A stretch of DNA of 64,000 nt, from positions 14,435,688-14,499,687 of the forward strand of contig OX327691.1 in NCBI GenBank assembly GCA_946807835.1, given 5' to 3'. A program made the translations under genes and the position numbers. The stretch comes from Ailanthus altissimus. Its lineage: Eukaryota > Streptophyta > Magnoliopsida > Sapindales > Simaroubaceae. Below, in pieces: positions 1 to 11,751 of this stretch (the first letter of the stretch is position 1; each line of letters begins with the position of its first letter). The notes beneath the pieces are model-generated. The model saw nothing but the letters and a program-made list of their open reading frames with translations, made no database searches and was not told the origin of the DNA.

Positions 1-112
1 TGTCTTTTAAATATAATATTTATTACAAATACTCCCTTCATCAAATAATCAATCATTTTAGTCTATCCTCAAATTACTAACAATGGTGTTAGAGTTCTAA
101 AATTTTTTAACA

Positions 113-124
113 TGGTATCAGAAC
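113..124 (+). other. Primer binding site (tRNA-Met type)
   Basis: TGGTATCAGAAC directly follows the LTR end at 112. It differs at one base from the usual plant initiator-tRNA-Met complement TGGTATCAGAGC. It fixes the element as plus-strand oriented. Confidence 0.75.
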
Positions 125-996
125 AAGTTTCGATCATAATTGGGTGTAAAATGTGGGTGATATTATTTTTAAAGATTATCATAACCCAATTCGATCATAA
201 CTAGGTGTCTTAAGCTATGGGTTATATTGTTATCAAGAATTGTTAGAGCTGCTTCGACAAAAGAAGCTTGAAATATCTTGAAGGAAGGTTTCCAAAGAAA
301 TGCCAATGTACGACAATCAAACTTCAATCTCTAGCAAAAGATTTGAAAAGTATTAAGATACAAAATTTTAAGATAGTTTAAAATTACTATTTAAAATTAA
401 TCAAAGACAAATTTATTGTCTCAAAACAATTCAAAGAGGGTAGAAGTCTAGTAAAAATAGGAATTGAGGATAAATTTTTTTTGTAAAAAAAAGAAGAAAA
501 AAAAAGGAAAATTTTATTCCACACGAGGAATAAAAAAATCATTACAAAAAAATGTTGACAAAAAAACTAGCCAAGATATCCAAATGACGAATGTTGGACA
601 TGAAAAAAAAAATTAATGAAGAGGAGAAACTCTCCTATGTCTGTCAAAGCAGTGACAGAGGAAAAAGAAAATATCACAATACAAGTGATGACAAAAAGAC
701 AATAGGCAACAAGTGACAAAGAAAAAAAAATCATAACGCGAGTGATAAAAAAGAAGATTATAAGACAACAAATCGTGACAAACGAAAAAAACATCACAAA
801 AAGAAGCCTACAAGGCAAAATTCCGTGCAAGAAGCAACGTGGTAAAAAAAAAAAATATTGAAGTCACAAACTCCAACAAGTCTTTCACAAGAAAAAATGC
901 ATGCAAGAACATTTGCGAAGTCACCACCAAGAAAAAGTAAAGATGGTGCACGATAATCTCAAGATTAATATACTCTGAAAATGCATTAACAATGAG

Positions 997-1458
997 TGTT
1001 GAAATGTAATCATTTTTTAGAATTATTTAAAAAAATATCAAAAATATCTTGTAATAAAGTCTAAGAAAAGATTGAGTCAAAAATTTTTAAAAATCTAAAA
1101 TTATGTAATGAGTGAAAAATGTTTAGAAAATTTTGTAATAAGTCAAAAATATCAGAATATTAAGTGAGATATTACAAGAGTATGTATAACCAATATTACA
1201 CACTTTTGTCCGTTATAAAATGTATAAATAAGAGTGCATTTATAATAATATAAAAAAATTCAACCATTAATTCAAATATATAAATTATAAGAGTTCCATT
1301 TTATATTCTCTTTCATATTTTAATTAAATATCATAATTATCTCTAATATAATCTTTATCATAAATACAATCTTTATCATAAATATTCTATTCACCGAATA
1401 ATCAACCCCTTTAGTCCATCCTCAAATTATAGGTATTAGAGCACTACAATTTTCAACA
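997..1458 (+). repeat. 3' LTR of the left-edge element
   Basis: The 462-bp repeat begins TGTTGAAA and ends TTTCAACA, a perfect 8-bp terminal inversion with TG...CA ends. The sequence right after it (CCATA, 1459-1463) belongs to the interrupted REI1-like gene. The expected matching CCATA before the 5' LTR lies outside the window. Confidence 0.75.
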
Positions 1459-2228
1459 CCATATGCTGCCTAACTGCTTCCAAGCTGTCAAAAGGATGAC
1501 GCCTATCATTGCAGTGCAAACACATGAAATCTCTCTTGACCTTAAGGCCAAGATAAGTAAGCAGGCCTCCTGGATCCTTCAAATATTCAACATGAGGGAT
1601 GAAGAATCCGTATTGCTTCTGCATGTGAACCATGCAGTTCTCAATTGTATCATGCTTAAGATCACACCTGCAGCAGCATGATGGGTCGAACTCCTCAAAG
1701 TCATCACCATGGCCATCTTCCATGTCCTCACGAGGGGCAGATCCAACATTCAAATCAGTCAAAGACTTGGTGGCCTCTCCAAGAACTTCTTCTTCTGGAT
1801 CAAGCTCCTCCCACTCATCATCAATATCATCACTTTCTTCAATCTTAGCCTCTCTTTTAGGGGGAGCCTTATTTACATCATGACGGGGAAGCCGCTTGAT
1901 TATTACCTTCTCCACTTCTTCATTATTTGTTCGTTGAGAAGCCCGCATGATGTGGCTTCGTGACTTAAGATGCTGAGCATGAGCCTTGGAACCCTTATAC
2001 GCTTTCCTAAAAAAACCCACAACTGTAGAGCATCGGGGTCGCATTCAACTTATTTTTTACCTTATCTAGCGCCGCTTGTCTAGCCAGAAACAGCGTTTCT
2101 GTCACTCCTGGAACCCCAGTTACCTCGCGTTTGAGATTGCAGCGATGCCAATCGGACTTGCAATGAAGCTTCAGCTCTGCTTCATCGTTGAATTCTCTGT
2201 TACATGCATTACATGTTATCCCCTGCAT
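1459..2228 (-). pseudogene. REI1/REIL (ZNF622-like) zinc-finger gene, frameshifted and cut by an LTR
   Basis: Intact members are cytosolic factors that act late in 60S ribosomal subunit maturation. From ATG at 2228 the frame gives a first C2H2 finger (C6, C9, H22, H28), then the family-typical VPGVTE segment. At 2009-2015 a run of seven T (minus strand) shifts the frame; the motifs SKAHAQHLKSRSH, the acidic linker and a third finger continue in the other frame. In the second finger the second metal-binding Cys position reads Phe. The protein stops within the fourth finger after QHM, exactly where the LTR starts, so the C-terminal half would lie left of the 5' LTR. No introns are visible. Two separate lesions make it a pseudogene. 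Confidence 0.85.
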
Positions 2229-2781
2229 GGCGCTTTTCTATTTTTCGATCGATTGATTTCAAAATCTTTTTAAAATTAGTACTTGTTCCCCCAGATTATT
2301 TATAAAACACACGACGACTCGGAGTCGGTGAATGAAAGAATAAGACAGACGCGAATCAACGAACGAGTTTCCTTTCCATCAGTTAATAGACCCTGAATCT
2401 TATTTCCTAAGTTGTTGCTATTAGACTTGTTGAGAATAATAATAATTTTAAAAAAATTTGGTGGCTTGGCGGAAGAAGCTCGAGGGAGCAGAAGAAGAAG
2501 TTGTTGGCTGGGAGCAGAATTTTATATTAATAATAATCTGTTGTGTGTATAATATATGAATCCGAATCCCAATAATATTAGGATAAATCTAATTAATGGA
2601 GATAAGTAAATCCGACTCACGTAAGGTATTTCCATATTCATACGAAAATCGATCCTAAAATATTAGACATAAGGATAAGGAAATCAAAGCAGCGGAACTT
2701 CTTTCAAAGAAAGAAAAGGAAATTTGACCTGTCTAGGAAAATGTTGTTCTATCCTGATTAGAATCTAATAAATATTAAACT

Positions 2782-2789
2782 TATAAATA
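2782..2789 (+). promoter_or_regulatory. TATA box of RING gene copy A
   Basis: TATAAATA lies 113 bases upstream of the ATG. It is conserved in copy B at the same distance, which supports a functional core promoter. Confidence 0.5.
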
Positions 2790-2901
2790 ATAACAGAGAG
2801 AGGAGTCATCCTAAATATTACTCATAACTAAAGTAAGCAACTAAAATACCCATTACTCAATCGGTGACTTTGAGCCGTTACTCCAAGCATCTGACTTTGT
2901 C

Positions 2902-3522
2902 ATGGATTCAAGCAACTACATTTACAATTACGTATACCATGTGAAGCGATTTGATCGCAAGCGTCCGGACTTTGACCTCCCCCTACCCATTGGGTCCGAC
3001 GAGTTTAGGTTTACCAAGTTTCGATGCGTCACCTTAGAAGTCGACCAACCCCACCTAATTCAAAACCTCGTCTACTCTTTTATGCAAAAATTCTTCCACC
3101 AAAATGAAGACCCCTCGCTTAAATCTTGCCCTAGTGATTTTGAACCCACGGTCCCGCTTGACGAACAATGCCAGTTGTCTCACAAGATCACTGAAGTCGC
3201 CACCGCCTTACTGGCCCAAGCTAACGACGATGCTAAGAACCACCACGGCCGAACCATTCACATCGCCGTCGATTTAACGATTAGAAGGACCATAAAGAAA
3301 GATGAAGCAGAAAAAGCATGCCTTATCTGTTTGGAAAATATTCGGAATCATTACGATGTTACGAGTTTGAGGTTTTGTCGGTGTAAACAGCTTTTCCATG
3401 GAGAGTGTATTCGCAGGTGGCTGGAGAAGAGTAGAACGTGCCCCTTGTGCCGTGTTGACATTGATAAAGCGAGAGACGAGGCCCTACAGGCTAGCCTGTT
3501 GCAGACCCCGCGTTCTACATGA
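2902..3522 (+). CDS. RING-finger E3 ubiquitin ligase-like protein, copy A
   Basis: Single-exon gene of 206 residues, probably an E3 that passes ubiquitin from an E2 to substrates. The first 130 residues have no recognised domain. A RING-like finger fills residues 140-183: C140, C143, C159, C161, H166, C169, C180, C183, with W173 and P181 at the usual E2-contact positions. The spacing is unusual: if C161 is the third ligand, the canonical fourth ligand position (163) is Gln; if C159 and C161 are ligands three and four, the gap to H166 is four residues rather than two or three. No signal peptide or membrane helix is seen. Copy B at 27161-27781 encodes an equally long protein with roughly a dozen changes. 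Start chosen at the ATG shared by both copies. Substrate unknown. Confidence 0.85.
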   Translation: MDSSNYIYNYVYHVKRFDRKRPDFDLPLPIGSDEFRFTKFRCVTLEVDQPHLIQNLVYSFMQKFFHQNEDPSLKSCPSDFEPTVPLDEQCQLSHKITEVATALLAQANDDAKNHHGRTIHIAVDLTIRRTIKKDEAEKACLICLENIRNHYDVTSLRFCRCKQLFHGECIRRWLEKSRTCPLCRVDIDKARDEALQASLLQTPRST

Positions 3523-4060
3523 ACATGCAAGTTCCCAGCTAAAGATGATGATAACAAGATACTATTTTTTTTGGTTACTGTTGGGTAATTTTGTTCAGTG
3601 ATAACAAGTGTATGTTAGAGGGCTTACAGTTTATCAAATAATTCAGGCATACATATCTGATCATTTCACTTCAGTTTGTAATGTTTCGAATGGTTAATAG
3701 CACTTCCATTCCCAATTCTCTCTTTATCTCTTATTTGACTGGTTCATGCGTACTATATAATATTGCTAATTAAGTAAAAGATTTCTATGCGAAATTGTGA
3801 ATTCTCTGAGAAATTTTAGATTCTTAAATCAACTAATCACCAAACGCACTGTTGCTATATCTACTAAGATCAACAGAACATTACATCAGCAACATGGGTT
3901 CCAAGTCCTCCTCTGAATTCATGGTGTAATTTTAATTCCCAGAATTTATATATACTCATCAAACTAATTAATGACCCGAGATTTCAGCCACTAATGTTTA
4001 ACGAATAGATAGTACTACTAAATTGTTTGAATTAAAATTAAAAAGCTTCTCTAACTAAAT

Positions 4061-5859
4061 TTCACTTTAGAATTTCATTAAATTATATCAATGAAGTACA
4101 TATTTTACCTATTACCTAGTGTTGATTTATCGTTTGAAAAATCATATTAACTAATTATTTATTATTATTATTATTAGGTTTCTTTTTGTTTATTTATTTT
4201 CTTTTATTTTGTTAAGTGTTTGTTTCTAACTCATACAAAAAATTTATAAAAAATTGTTCTTACCATATGTCCACAATCATTTGAAACATTTTAAAATATA
4301 TATATATATATATCTTTTAAAAAATATATTTAGATGGGATAAAAAAATTATCCATTAAATATTAATTTCTATTTTATATTTTTATTTTAGCTTAATTGAC
4401 CAAAAGCGTAAAATACATTCATGATCATTCAAATTATGTCATATATATATATTACTCTTATTTTTACATCAACTTTTAAAATAACTAAAATTCAAACTTA
4501 AAAGAAGAAAAAAAATTGATGAAACAATCTTTGCCATGACCATTTAATAAAATCTTTTGCTGTAAAAGTGGTGATCCTATAGCACCATAAAAGATAAAGT
4601 TAGATGATCATCTGAGGATAAATTAATTGAAGAAACTAACGAAATCACATAACCAAAAATTTAACCCCCTCCACAACCCACCCCTAATGAAAAAAGAATC
4701 CAATATACATCTGAAGAAATGCCATTCCAATTGCCAAGTGTCAATTGCACCGATTGTGACATGTAATTATAAGCCATATCTTGGCCGCCAAATGTAATGT
4801 CTCTGGACTCTGGTACCGCAGCTTGAGCTTCTTCTCCAGCAAAATCAACTGCATGCATATCTGATACTATATTCCAAAAAATTTCAACCAACATAAATAT
4901 TAGTATGTATATCAAGAAAATAAGAAAACTTGAACATAAAAAAAATTACATAAGCATTCAACTAGAGTGCTGTACAACATAAATTTGCTTGAAAGGTGCT
5001 TAGAGCGTTGTTGTTACTTCTGTTTTCTTCTTTTGCGTTTTGGGTTGGGAGGTGGTATTGGGTTTAGACTTTAGATATGCAGAGTTTCGTCAGTTCTGAT
5101 AATTACATACTGCCTAGAGATTGTAAAGTAATTCATAAAGTAACTCTAACAAGGATGTGAGCAAAACAAGTTTAAATTAGGGACCTCGTTACATTAAAGC
5201 TTCACGCGGTCGTAGCTTTTTTCTTTCCTCAGTTGGATAATGATTTTATCTCAAAACCATTATATCAAATGACGCAAAATAGGCTTAACTTGAGTCACAA
5301 AATATAACATACGTCGCTTATTGCTACTTTGACTAATTTGGTGAAAAGCAAGAAGCTTGTTCATCAAACGTGTAAATCAGTGCCTCCTTTTTCATTGGCT
5401 TTCTTTAGTTCAAGTGGGTCGATTTGCTTTCTTTTAAATTTGATGTTCTATTACAAAAAAATATTGTGAAAATTAAATTTGATGACAACCAGCAGGTTTT
5501 GCAAAGGCGGAACTGAAAATTAACATTTACTTTACTAGATTATGAAGGACTTAAACTTCAAGTTCTTTATCTTGTAAAAATATGGCAAGAAATTTTGTGT
5601 AGAGTACTTAAACTTCAAACACCATGAAAACAGAAAAGTGTGAAAGGGAAAAATAAATACGAAAACAAGAACATTCGGATTTTAATAGAACGTATATAAT
5701 ATACAAAACTTTGGCCTGCATTGCAGTCTAAAAAGAAAAAATGGAACAATTATACAATAAGAAGGAAAAATATGCAGTCCATGTCTCCGGCTGAAAGCAG
5801 GAAATGTGCCTGAAATGTATCTATCCAACGGGACATTGGAACGTTCGTGGATATGGGCT
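4061..5859. other. Intergenic stretch, no gene supported
   Basis: AT-rich sequence with an (AT)n run near 4297-4312. An open stretch on the minus strand (4661-4915) resembles no family I recognise and could be a stray exon. Bases just below 5860 form the 3' UTR side of the cyclin gene. Confidence 0.5.
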
Positions 5860-8800
5860 CTATTGGCCATGGTTATGGAAGTACTCTGGAGGTATTGATG
5901 GAGGGCAGTACTTGTTGGACACACATTTGTACTGAGGTATAAAACAATCAAACATCAAAACTAAGGATTAGTTATATGGTATTTCCCTCAAAACTTAGTA
6001 ATGTGACAGCTGGTCGCAAATTTGTGAGATGTTATTTATTACCTTATGCAGACTGTATTTCTCCCTGACTGCAGGTAAAGTAGAACTATGGCTGTTACAG
6101 CATACGCGATGCAAATCTTTAACACAGTCGATTAAGTCAGAAGGCTGATAAAGTGTGTAATGCTGCAATGTAGAGTTCTGCACCAAAACAAACAGATGAT
6201 CAAGCTACGTCATCCAATTAACAGCTTGAAAACCGATACCTAATGCTTATAATAATTGATACATACCCAAGGCCTCTTTGTTGGGAGAAGTATGAATTTC
6301 GCCAAGAAAATTGCAGAAGCAGCCGTAAGTGATGGAGCATAATGGAGCATGCTGTACTCCAGAAGAGATAATTCAGTAAGGTAGTTTGCTAGGCACTCCA
6401 ACTGCAACGATGGAACCTGGCAAAGAGTACATCATACAATTAGCACAAAGAACAAAGGTTATATAAAAGGGGGAGAACAGCCATGCTGAATAACAAAGAT
6501 CAAGAAATTTGTTCCTCATTCTAAAAAAAATGTAGGGCCAGGATTATTAAAGGAAGTTAAAATGTTTTGGCCAATGTGTTTCTGCTTTTTATTTCATCCT
6601 CCTGTTACTCTTAGTATTGATACAAGTGATGTGTTCATTTTGCCTATGCACATATTAATTCTTGAAAGTCTAATACAAACTGCAGCTATGAAAAACCATT
6701 ATTAGTTGGCCTGAAGAAAGAAACGACTGTTGCATTTGATATTATTATCTAGTGGTCAAGGAAACTACTCTTGTGATCAAAAGCAATTAGTCTTATTAGA
6801 ACCTTGCAATGATTATTAGATTAAATATACACTGAGAACTCAAATTCAACTTAATACCTCATTAATCCCTTGAGCAGCACGAACAAATCGCCTATATTTC
6901 AATACAGAGGATCAAAAGTCAATCACAGAGCCCAGTGAATAAGTAACAAAAGTGAGATAAATGATTACAAGCAATTACCGTAAGAAACATTTAGCTGTGG
7001 GTGCTGTCATTTCAAATTTCAAATAATTTAAAACAGAAGATTCCATTTCGAGAACCTGAAACGTCAACAATGCTTAATATAATGCAGACCAGGTAATTGG
7101 GAGCAATACAGGAAGGCTATCAGACAAAGAAAGATAGAACCAATACCTCCTCCTTGAAATACGTGTTATCAGTTATGTAGCAAAATTCCTCCACCTGTGG
7201 TGCACAAATCTCTTCATATTTTCTGTCAATTTGGTCATTTTCTTGTCAATGCTATATTCATTAAGGTGAATTAAATCTCAAGCATTTTGCTAGGGAGAGT
7301 CTTTGTTTTCTTACGCTGCAATCATCATGCAGGCCACACCGAGCAACTGTAGGCGTTGCCGACTCATTGCATTCCCCGAAAGATATCGATCTATGTAGTT
7401 GACAGTCAAATACAATGTATCAGGTACAAGTCTGTACTCTTCAGCCACCTGTAATTTAATTATAAATTCAGCATTCACAAGATAAAACAATTTAAGGTTC
7501 ATGATACTACAAGCAAAACTTTTGTAACTAAGAATTCCCAGTTTGCTGTTAAAGTAGTCATTGTATTTGATGTTTGTCAAAGCATACATGGGAAATTCTA
7601 TACATGTAGCAGCATAAAGAGACAAGTTACCTCCACAAGCCAATCAATCAGGATAGAGCGCATGCTGGCATTTATGTCTTTCTGAATTCTCTCCATGAAG
7701 TCCATTGAAGGCCTTTTCTTTGCCTGAAAGGCAGATAAGAAGAAAAAATGACTAAAACAATAAGAATTAGGGTTCGAATCAAAATATGATAGCTAGATAA
7801 CCCACTTAATCCCAAACTAAAATAAATGTTTCTTGTGGTACATAATCCTAAAATTGTGAGAGTGAGACCTCAATAATGGAAAGACAAGACAGTACTCTAC
7901 CAATGCCAAAGCATTATTAAGTTGACAATAACCAGCACAAAAGCGGAAATGCAAAATTTCCTACAAATGATATCAAAAATAAATTGTGGATGAAGATGGA
8001 AACCTCAGATGCACGTAAGTGCTTGTAGATGTCACAAGCAAAGGTTGCGCAAAGCTGTGGATCCATGTAGTTGTCATCAACATTAACAATTTTATCATCT
8101 GTTTCCATCTCTGCAAGCACATCTCTACTGCAGACATTCTCTGCAATTAAACCATAGGCAATAGATTAAGAATGTTTAAAGTCTGAAATTAAATTTAAGA
8201 CAAAACGACTCAACATTTAGTGGCTACAGTTCAAGTGGAGAACCTGTTCTTTCTACATGATCTGAAATGTAGAGATTTCTGAACGTGTTCCTATCAATAG
8301 AATCAATTGGAGGAACATCATTGTTATCAATATATTCAACTTCGGGGCTCTTGAAAGAATCACAAGCGGACATTGAATCATCCATAGAAACTGAATTCGC
8401 ATCTGATTTACTAGGAGAAACATCCATGCTGCAAGAAGCACGAACAGCAGCAATGCTGGGGGCAGCATCATCACTTCTGGGCAAAGATGTAATCTTGCAA
8501 GGAGCAATTTCATCGCTCCTTGGCAAAGATGTAATCTTGCTATGAATAGCTGTGCTTGTTTTCTCATTTAAGGATGCAGGGCAAAATTTCCCAGAGATGC
8601 TAGAGGTAGCACTGATGGCGGGAGTTGCCTTCTTTGCCTTTGGAATTTTAGTGGAGCATGGTACCTTCAAGCAAGAAAGTTTGTTAATCAAGGAATAAAA
8701 GTGAAAGATACAGTGTTTTCTCATTGTTCTCATTTAGCAGAGCTAATTTAATTTCTCAAATCAGGCTATTTATTTCCTTTTAACATAAAGCTCAAATTTC

Positions 8801-9559
8801 ATGATTGAATTAGGACACTGAAGAATTAGTTTCCTAAATTTCTTTTTGACTTTTCTCTCTGTTGGGTGACTGCTAGTTGTCCACATTATTCTGTGGTTAC
8901 ATAAAAAATTACAGATCACAGAATTGTAGTTACAATCCCTTGATTCTCGATTATGAAATCAACATTATTGGTGAAAAGATTACATTCGGTCTCTGCAATG
9001 TCAAGGGAAGATACACTTTCCATTTTGAGCTGTATTCACACACCACAGAATTATCTTCCTCATACTTCAATTTCTTTTCTTTTCTTTTCTTCTCTTTCAA
9101 TTTTCTCGCCAGCCAAGCACGTTAAGACGAAACTACTCAGCAAAAAAAAAAAAATTGCAAAAAGAATTTATCGAAAAGCACTGAATATACCAACAAATTA
9201 AAAAACAAATTTAGTTTTTTTTAAAAAAAAAAAAGAAACTGCCAATAACCTAAACCCCACAATGATTTACTCAGATGAAATCCATTAGCTCGTTCATTTG
9301 ATCATAAAACAAATTAATCGCCCAAAAGAAAGAAAAACCAAAAACAACGCACCAATGAAGACGAAGAAAGCGAGCTTTTTGAAGCACATTGAGTGACATT
9401 CCTTTGATTGGTAATGTTACCGAGCGGAGCTCGCTTCTTAGCCAAATGCGGTGGGACCGCCAGGTACTTGCTGACATTTTCCGACGACGACGCGTGTCGC
9501 TTCGCCAAAGACGACGTCGTAGACGACGAAAACGATGAACGCCGGTTTTGCGTCGACAT
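5860..9559 (-). CDS. CYCA1: A1-type cyclin (CYCA1), 11 exons, intact
   Basis: Regulatory subunit of cyclin-dependent kinase for S phase to mitosis/meiosis, nuclear. Exons read on the minus strand: 9559-9353, 8664-8244, 8140-8004, 7723-7631, 7448-7315, 7222-7147, 7055-6979, 6891-6858, 6416-6267, 6177-6043, 5931-5860. All junctions are GT-AG and phases agree, giving 511 residues (Arabidopsis A1 cyclins are somewhat shorter). A destruction box RAPLGNITN lies at residues 43-51. The A-type signature DWLVEVAEEY spans exons 4-5, and [19 protein letters not shown] lies in exon 6 of the cyclin core. A C-terminal cyclin fold follows in exons 7-10. Exon 2 carries an internal direct duplication of [10 protein letters not shown] tandem decayed partial copy lies just upstream (10547-11751). 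Family assignment is secure; CYCA1;1 versus CYCA1;2/TAM is not resolved. Confidence 0.95.
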
Positions 9560-10546
9560 TTTCAGTCCAAGAATGCCTCTCGCTCTCTCTCTCTCTCTCT
9601 CTAATTCGAAAGCAAATTTAGCTTAGCTTTCTGTTCTTAAGCAAGAACAAGAAAGTGAAGGAACAAAAACAAGAACATGTATGTTATTTTGAAAAGAGAG
9701 ACAGAGAGAAAGGAAAAGACTTGAGCTTTCAAAGAGTCTTTGCAGAGAGTATTTGAATGATTTTGAAAGATTCTTGCAGGCGTGAGAGACTGATTTTAGT
9801 ATTTATTTCTAATGGCGCTTTTCAGACGAGGAAGAAGGCGATTTGAATTCGTGAGATATCTTGACCGTTGATCCGGCTCGATAAACGTTAGGGAGCGTGT
9901 TTGTGGGGCCCACTGTACCTTGACATCAGTGTTCGAGTTTTGTTTGGGTTTTCTCAATGTCGAATGAAAAGGTGCCACTTCAGGGTCGCGGGTCAGAAAT
10001 GGGTGTTTTAGACTTTTTGTGGTTTCCTGCTTTCCATTGTCTAAATAAATTTGAATTGGTCTGTCATTGGTTTCGGAAGTCACAGGCTGTCAGGCTATTA
10101 TTTGATGTTTTGAATTCGAAATTCAAACGGTCACTGAATCTGTCTTTACTAAACTCAAATTGTATGTCATGGCAAATGCAGACAAATTTGATCCTGAATT
10201 ATTGAGCACTCAACCTTAGGTCTATCTGAGATTCTATATCCATTTCTTCTCTCTTTTATAATATTACACTTAATTATAAAACAACAAACAAAGATGTTGA
10301 TACCAAGTTCCATTTATTTATTAGCAGCAAAACATAGAAAAGTAAAATTTGTTTGATGACATTTCCTATATTTGAAAATCAAAAAAATCTGTCTGTACAA
10401 GATTACTGTATGCCTTGGTTATTTGTCTAGTAATGCTGGTGGCCTGAGAAGCCACCGGGATAAGGCACAACTAGGCAAAAGCTACAAAAACAGATGTCAA
10501 AACTCAGTATCAACTAGAACAAAAAAAAAGTAATGGGACAAGCCTA
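9560..10546. other. Cyclin A1 5' UTR and promoter region
   Basis: Holds a CT microsatellite at about 9578-9601 (GA-rich in the transcript sense) just upstream of the cyclin ATG, then AT-rich sequence up to the cyclin remnant. No other gene is seen. Confidence 0.5.
9865..9869 (-). promoter_or_regulatory. Candidate MSA-core (AACGG) site upstream of cyclin A1
   Basis: Minus-strand TCAACGGTCA lies about 306 bases upstream of the cyclin ATG. AACGG is the core bound by three-repeat MYB factors in G2/M-phase plant promoters. The right flank fits the longer consensus; the left flank does not fully. Another AACGG occurs at about 10127 on the plus strand. Confidence 0.3.
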
Positions 10547-11751
10547 CTAGTCTTGAAAAATCTCTGCCTGTATTGAGCTGGAGCACTGCTTCTTTGCCAC
10601 ATACTTGTACTGTTGCGGATGAAAACACAATCGTCAAACATTGAATTACAAAACACAAATGTCAAATACTGAATTACAAAGAGAAAGTCAAATAAATTTC
10701 AGTAATTTTTTGTTCACAGATCATATGTCTCGGAACATGTTATTTTTCCAAAAGTTTGACTACGGCGAAACCTGAACTTGTCATAGAAATCAACTACCTC
10801 ATTTAATTTCTGGGGGTAGCTGAAACAAGTCCATAAAAATAGTTTCTTTAACTGCACATAAATTGTATTATAGTGGGACCAATACTACAATGTGTTGATC
10901 AATTTTCCAGGATGTCCTGACAAGCTAATTATGTTCAGATGACAAGACGGAGCAAATCCAATCTCTTTTAAATGCAGACTCTGAAATTTTGCATGTTCAG
11001 TTCCTTACACCAATATGCAAACTTCATGATTCAGTTGGTGGTGTTAATTCTAGTCATATTTTTCCTCACTGAAATCAATGAACTGCCATTGAACCAGTAG
11101 AAGTTATATAACTAAATGCAAGTCCAGCAAAGCTCAGAATTAAGACTTCCTCTTCTGATGTTCTTGATTCAACTCATGCAATTGTTTAAGGAAATTTACT
11201 TGTACATGTATATATTATGCAATTTTCTGTCTGAATATAAGGTGTATTATATACTGGCAAACTATTGAAGTACTGATTAGGAACTGTGACTGCAACATTG
11301 ATTTAAAATGTCTGTAGTGCAGATGCATCTTATTACAGGAAGAAAGAGACTTTTCGCCTTATGCTGACTGTACTTCTCCCTTATTGCAGACAAATTAGAG
11401 AGACCACCATTACAGAATAGATGATGTAGTTCCTTGCCACAGTCATGCAAATCAGAGGACTTGTAAAATGTGTAATGCCCCAACATAGAATTCTGTATCA
11501 GGATTCAGGAGAAATGTAAATTTAAACTATGTTATTCAAGAATAATAAAAGATAGAAAACTTCTCAGAAACAAGGAAAATAGCACAATGCTATCTCCCAC
11601 ACCCAAGGTTTCTTTGCAGGGAAAAGTACAAAATTGGCCAAGAAAGCAGCTGAAGCAGCTATTAGTGATGAGCATAGCATAGCATGTTGTAATCCAAAAG
11701 TGATAACTCCAAAAGGTAGTTGGCCAAGCATTCCAACTTCACTGATGAGCT
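10547..11751 (-). pseudogene. Truncated tandem copy of cyclin A1 (exons 9-11 only)
   Basis: Three segments match the last three exons of the neighbouring cyclin, in order and orientation: 11751-11603 ([17 protein letters not shown]), 11492-11358 (GHYTFYKSSDL, AIREKYSQHK) and 10609-10547 (YKYVAKKQ...). The first has a frameshift near a short GCTAT duplication, after which the frame resumes with AASAAFLAN and ends in KKPW. The donor after the second segment reads GC rather than GT. Exons 1-8, including the cyclin-box core, are absent. Upstream of exon 9 the sequence runs into a solo LTR at 11852. It cannot encode a cyclin. Confidence 0.9.

Larger units (their letters stand above)
1..1458 (+). 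mobile_element. Non-coding LTR retrotransposon, left end cut by window edge
   Basis: Bases 1-112 resemble the last part of the LTR at 997-1458: both end in a block containing ATCCTCAAATTA followed by a TTAGAG motif and a terminal AACA. A tRNA-Met-type primer binding site follows the left LTR at once. The internal part (about 113-996) has no reading frame of note. It is A-rich, with a loosely repeated GTGACAAAG-plus-A-run motif. The element is therefore non-autonomous, TRIM/LARD-like in organisation. The two LTR ends differ at many positions, so the insertion looks old. Its superfamily cannot be assigned without coding sequence. Confidence 0.75.
2395..4060 (+). repeat. Duplicated segment, copy A (inverted partner at 26640-28260)
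   Basis: Both flanks of the RING gene match the reverse complement of 26640-28260. Shared upstream marks include CTAAGTTGTT, the GGCTGGGAGCAGAAT block and the TATA region. Shared downstream marks include the AACATGCAAGTTCCCAGCTA block and the sequence through GAATTCATGGTGTAATT. Copy A carries extra short stretches, for example near 2470-2505 and 3930-3965. The duplication thus covers promoter, gene and 3' flank. Confidence 0.85.

Noticed and set aside
4661..4915. Minus-strand open frame of 84 residues
   Set aside because: I recognise no family; it could be a stray exon, but no splice partner or homology supports it.
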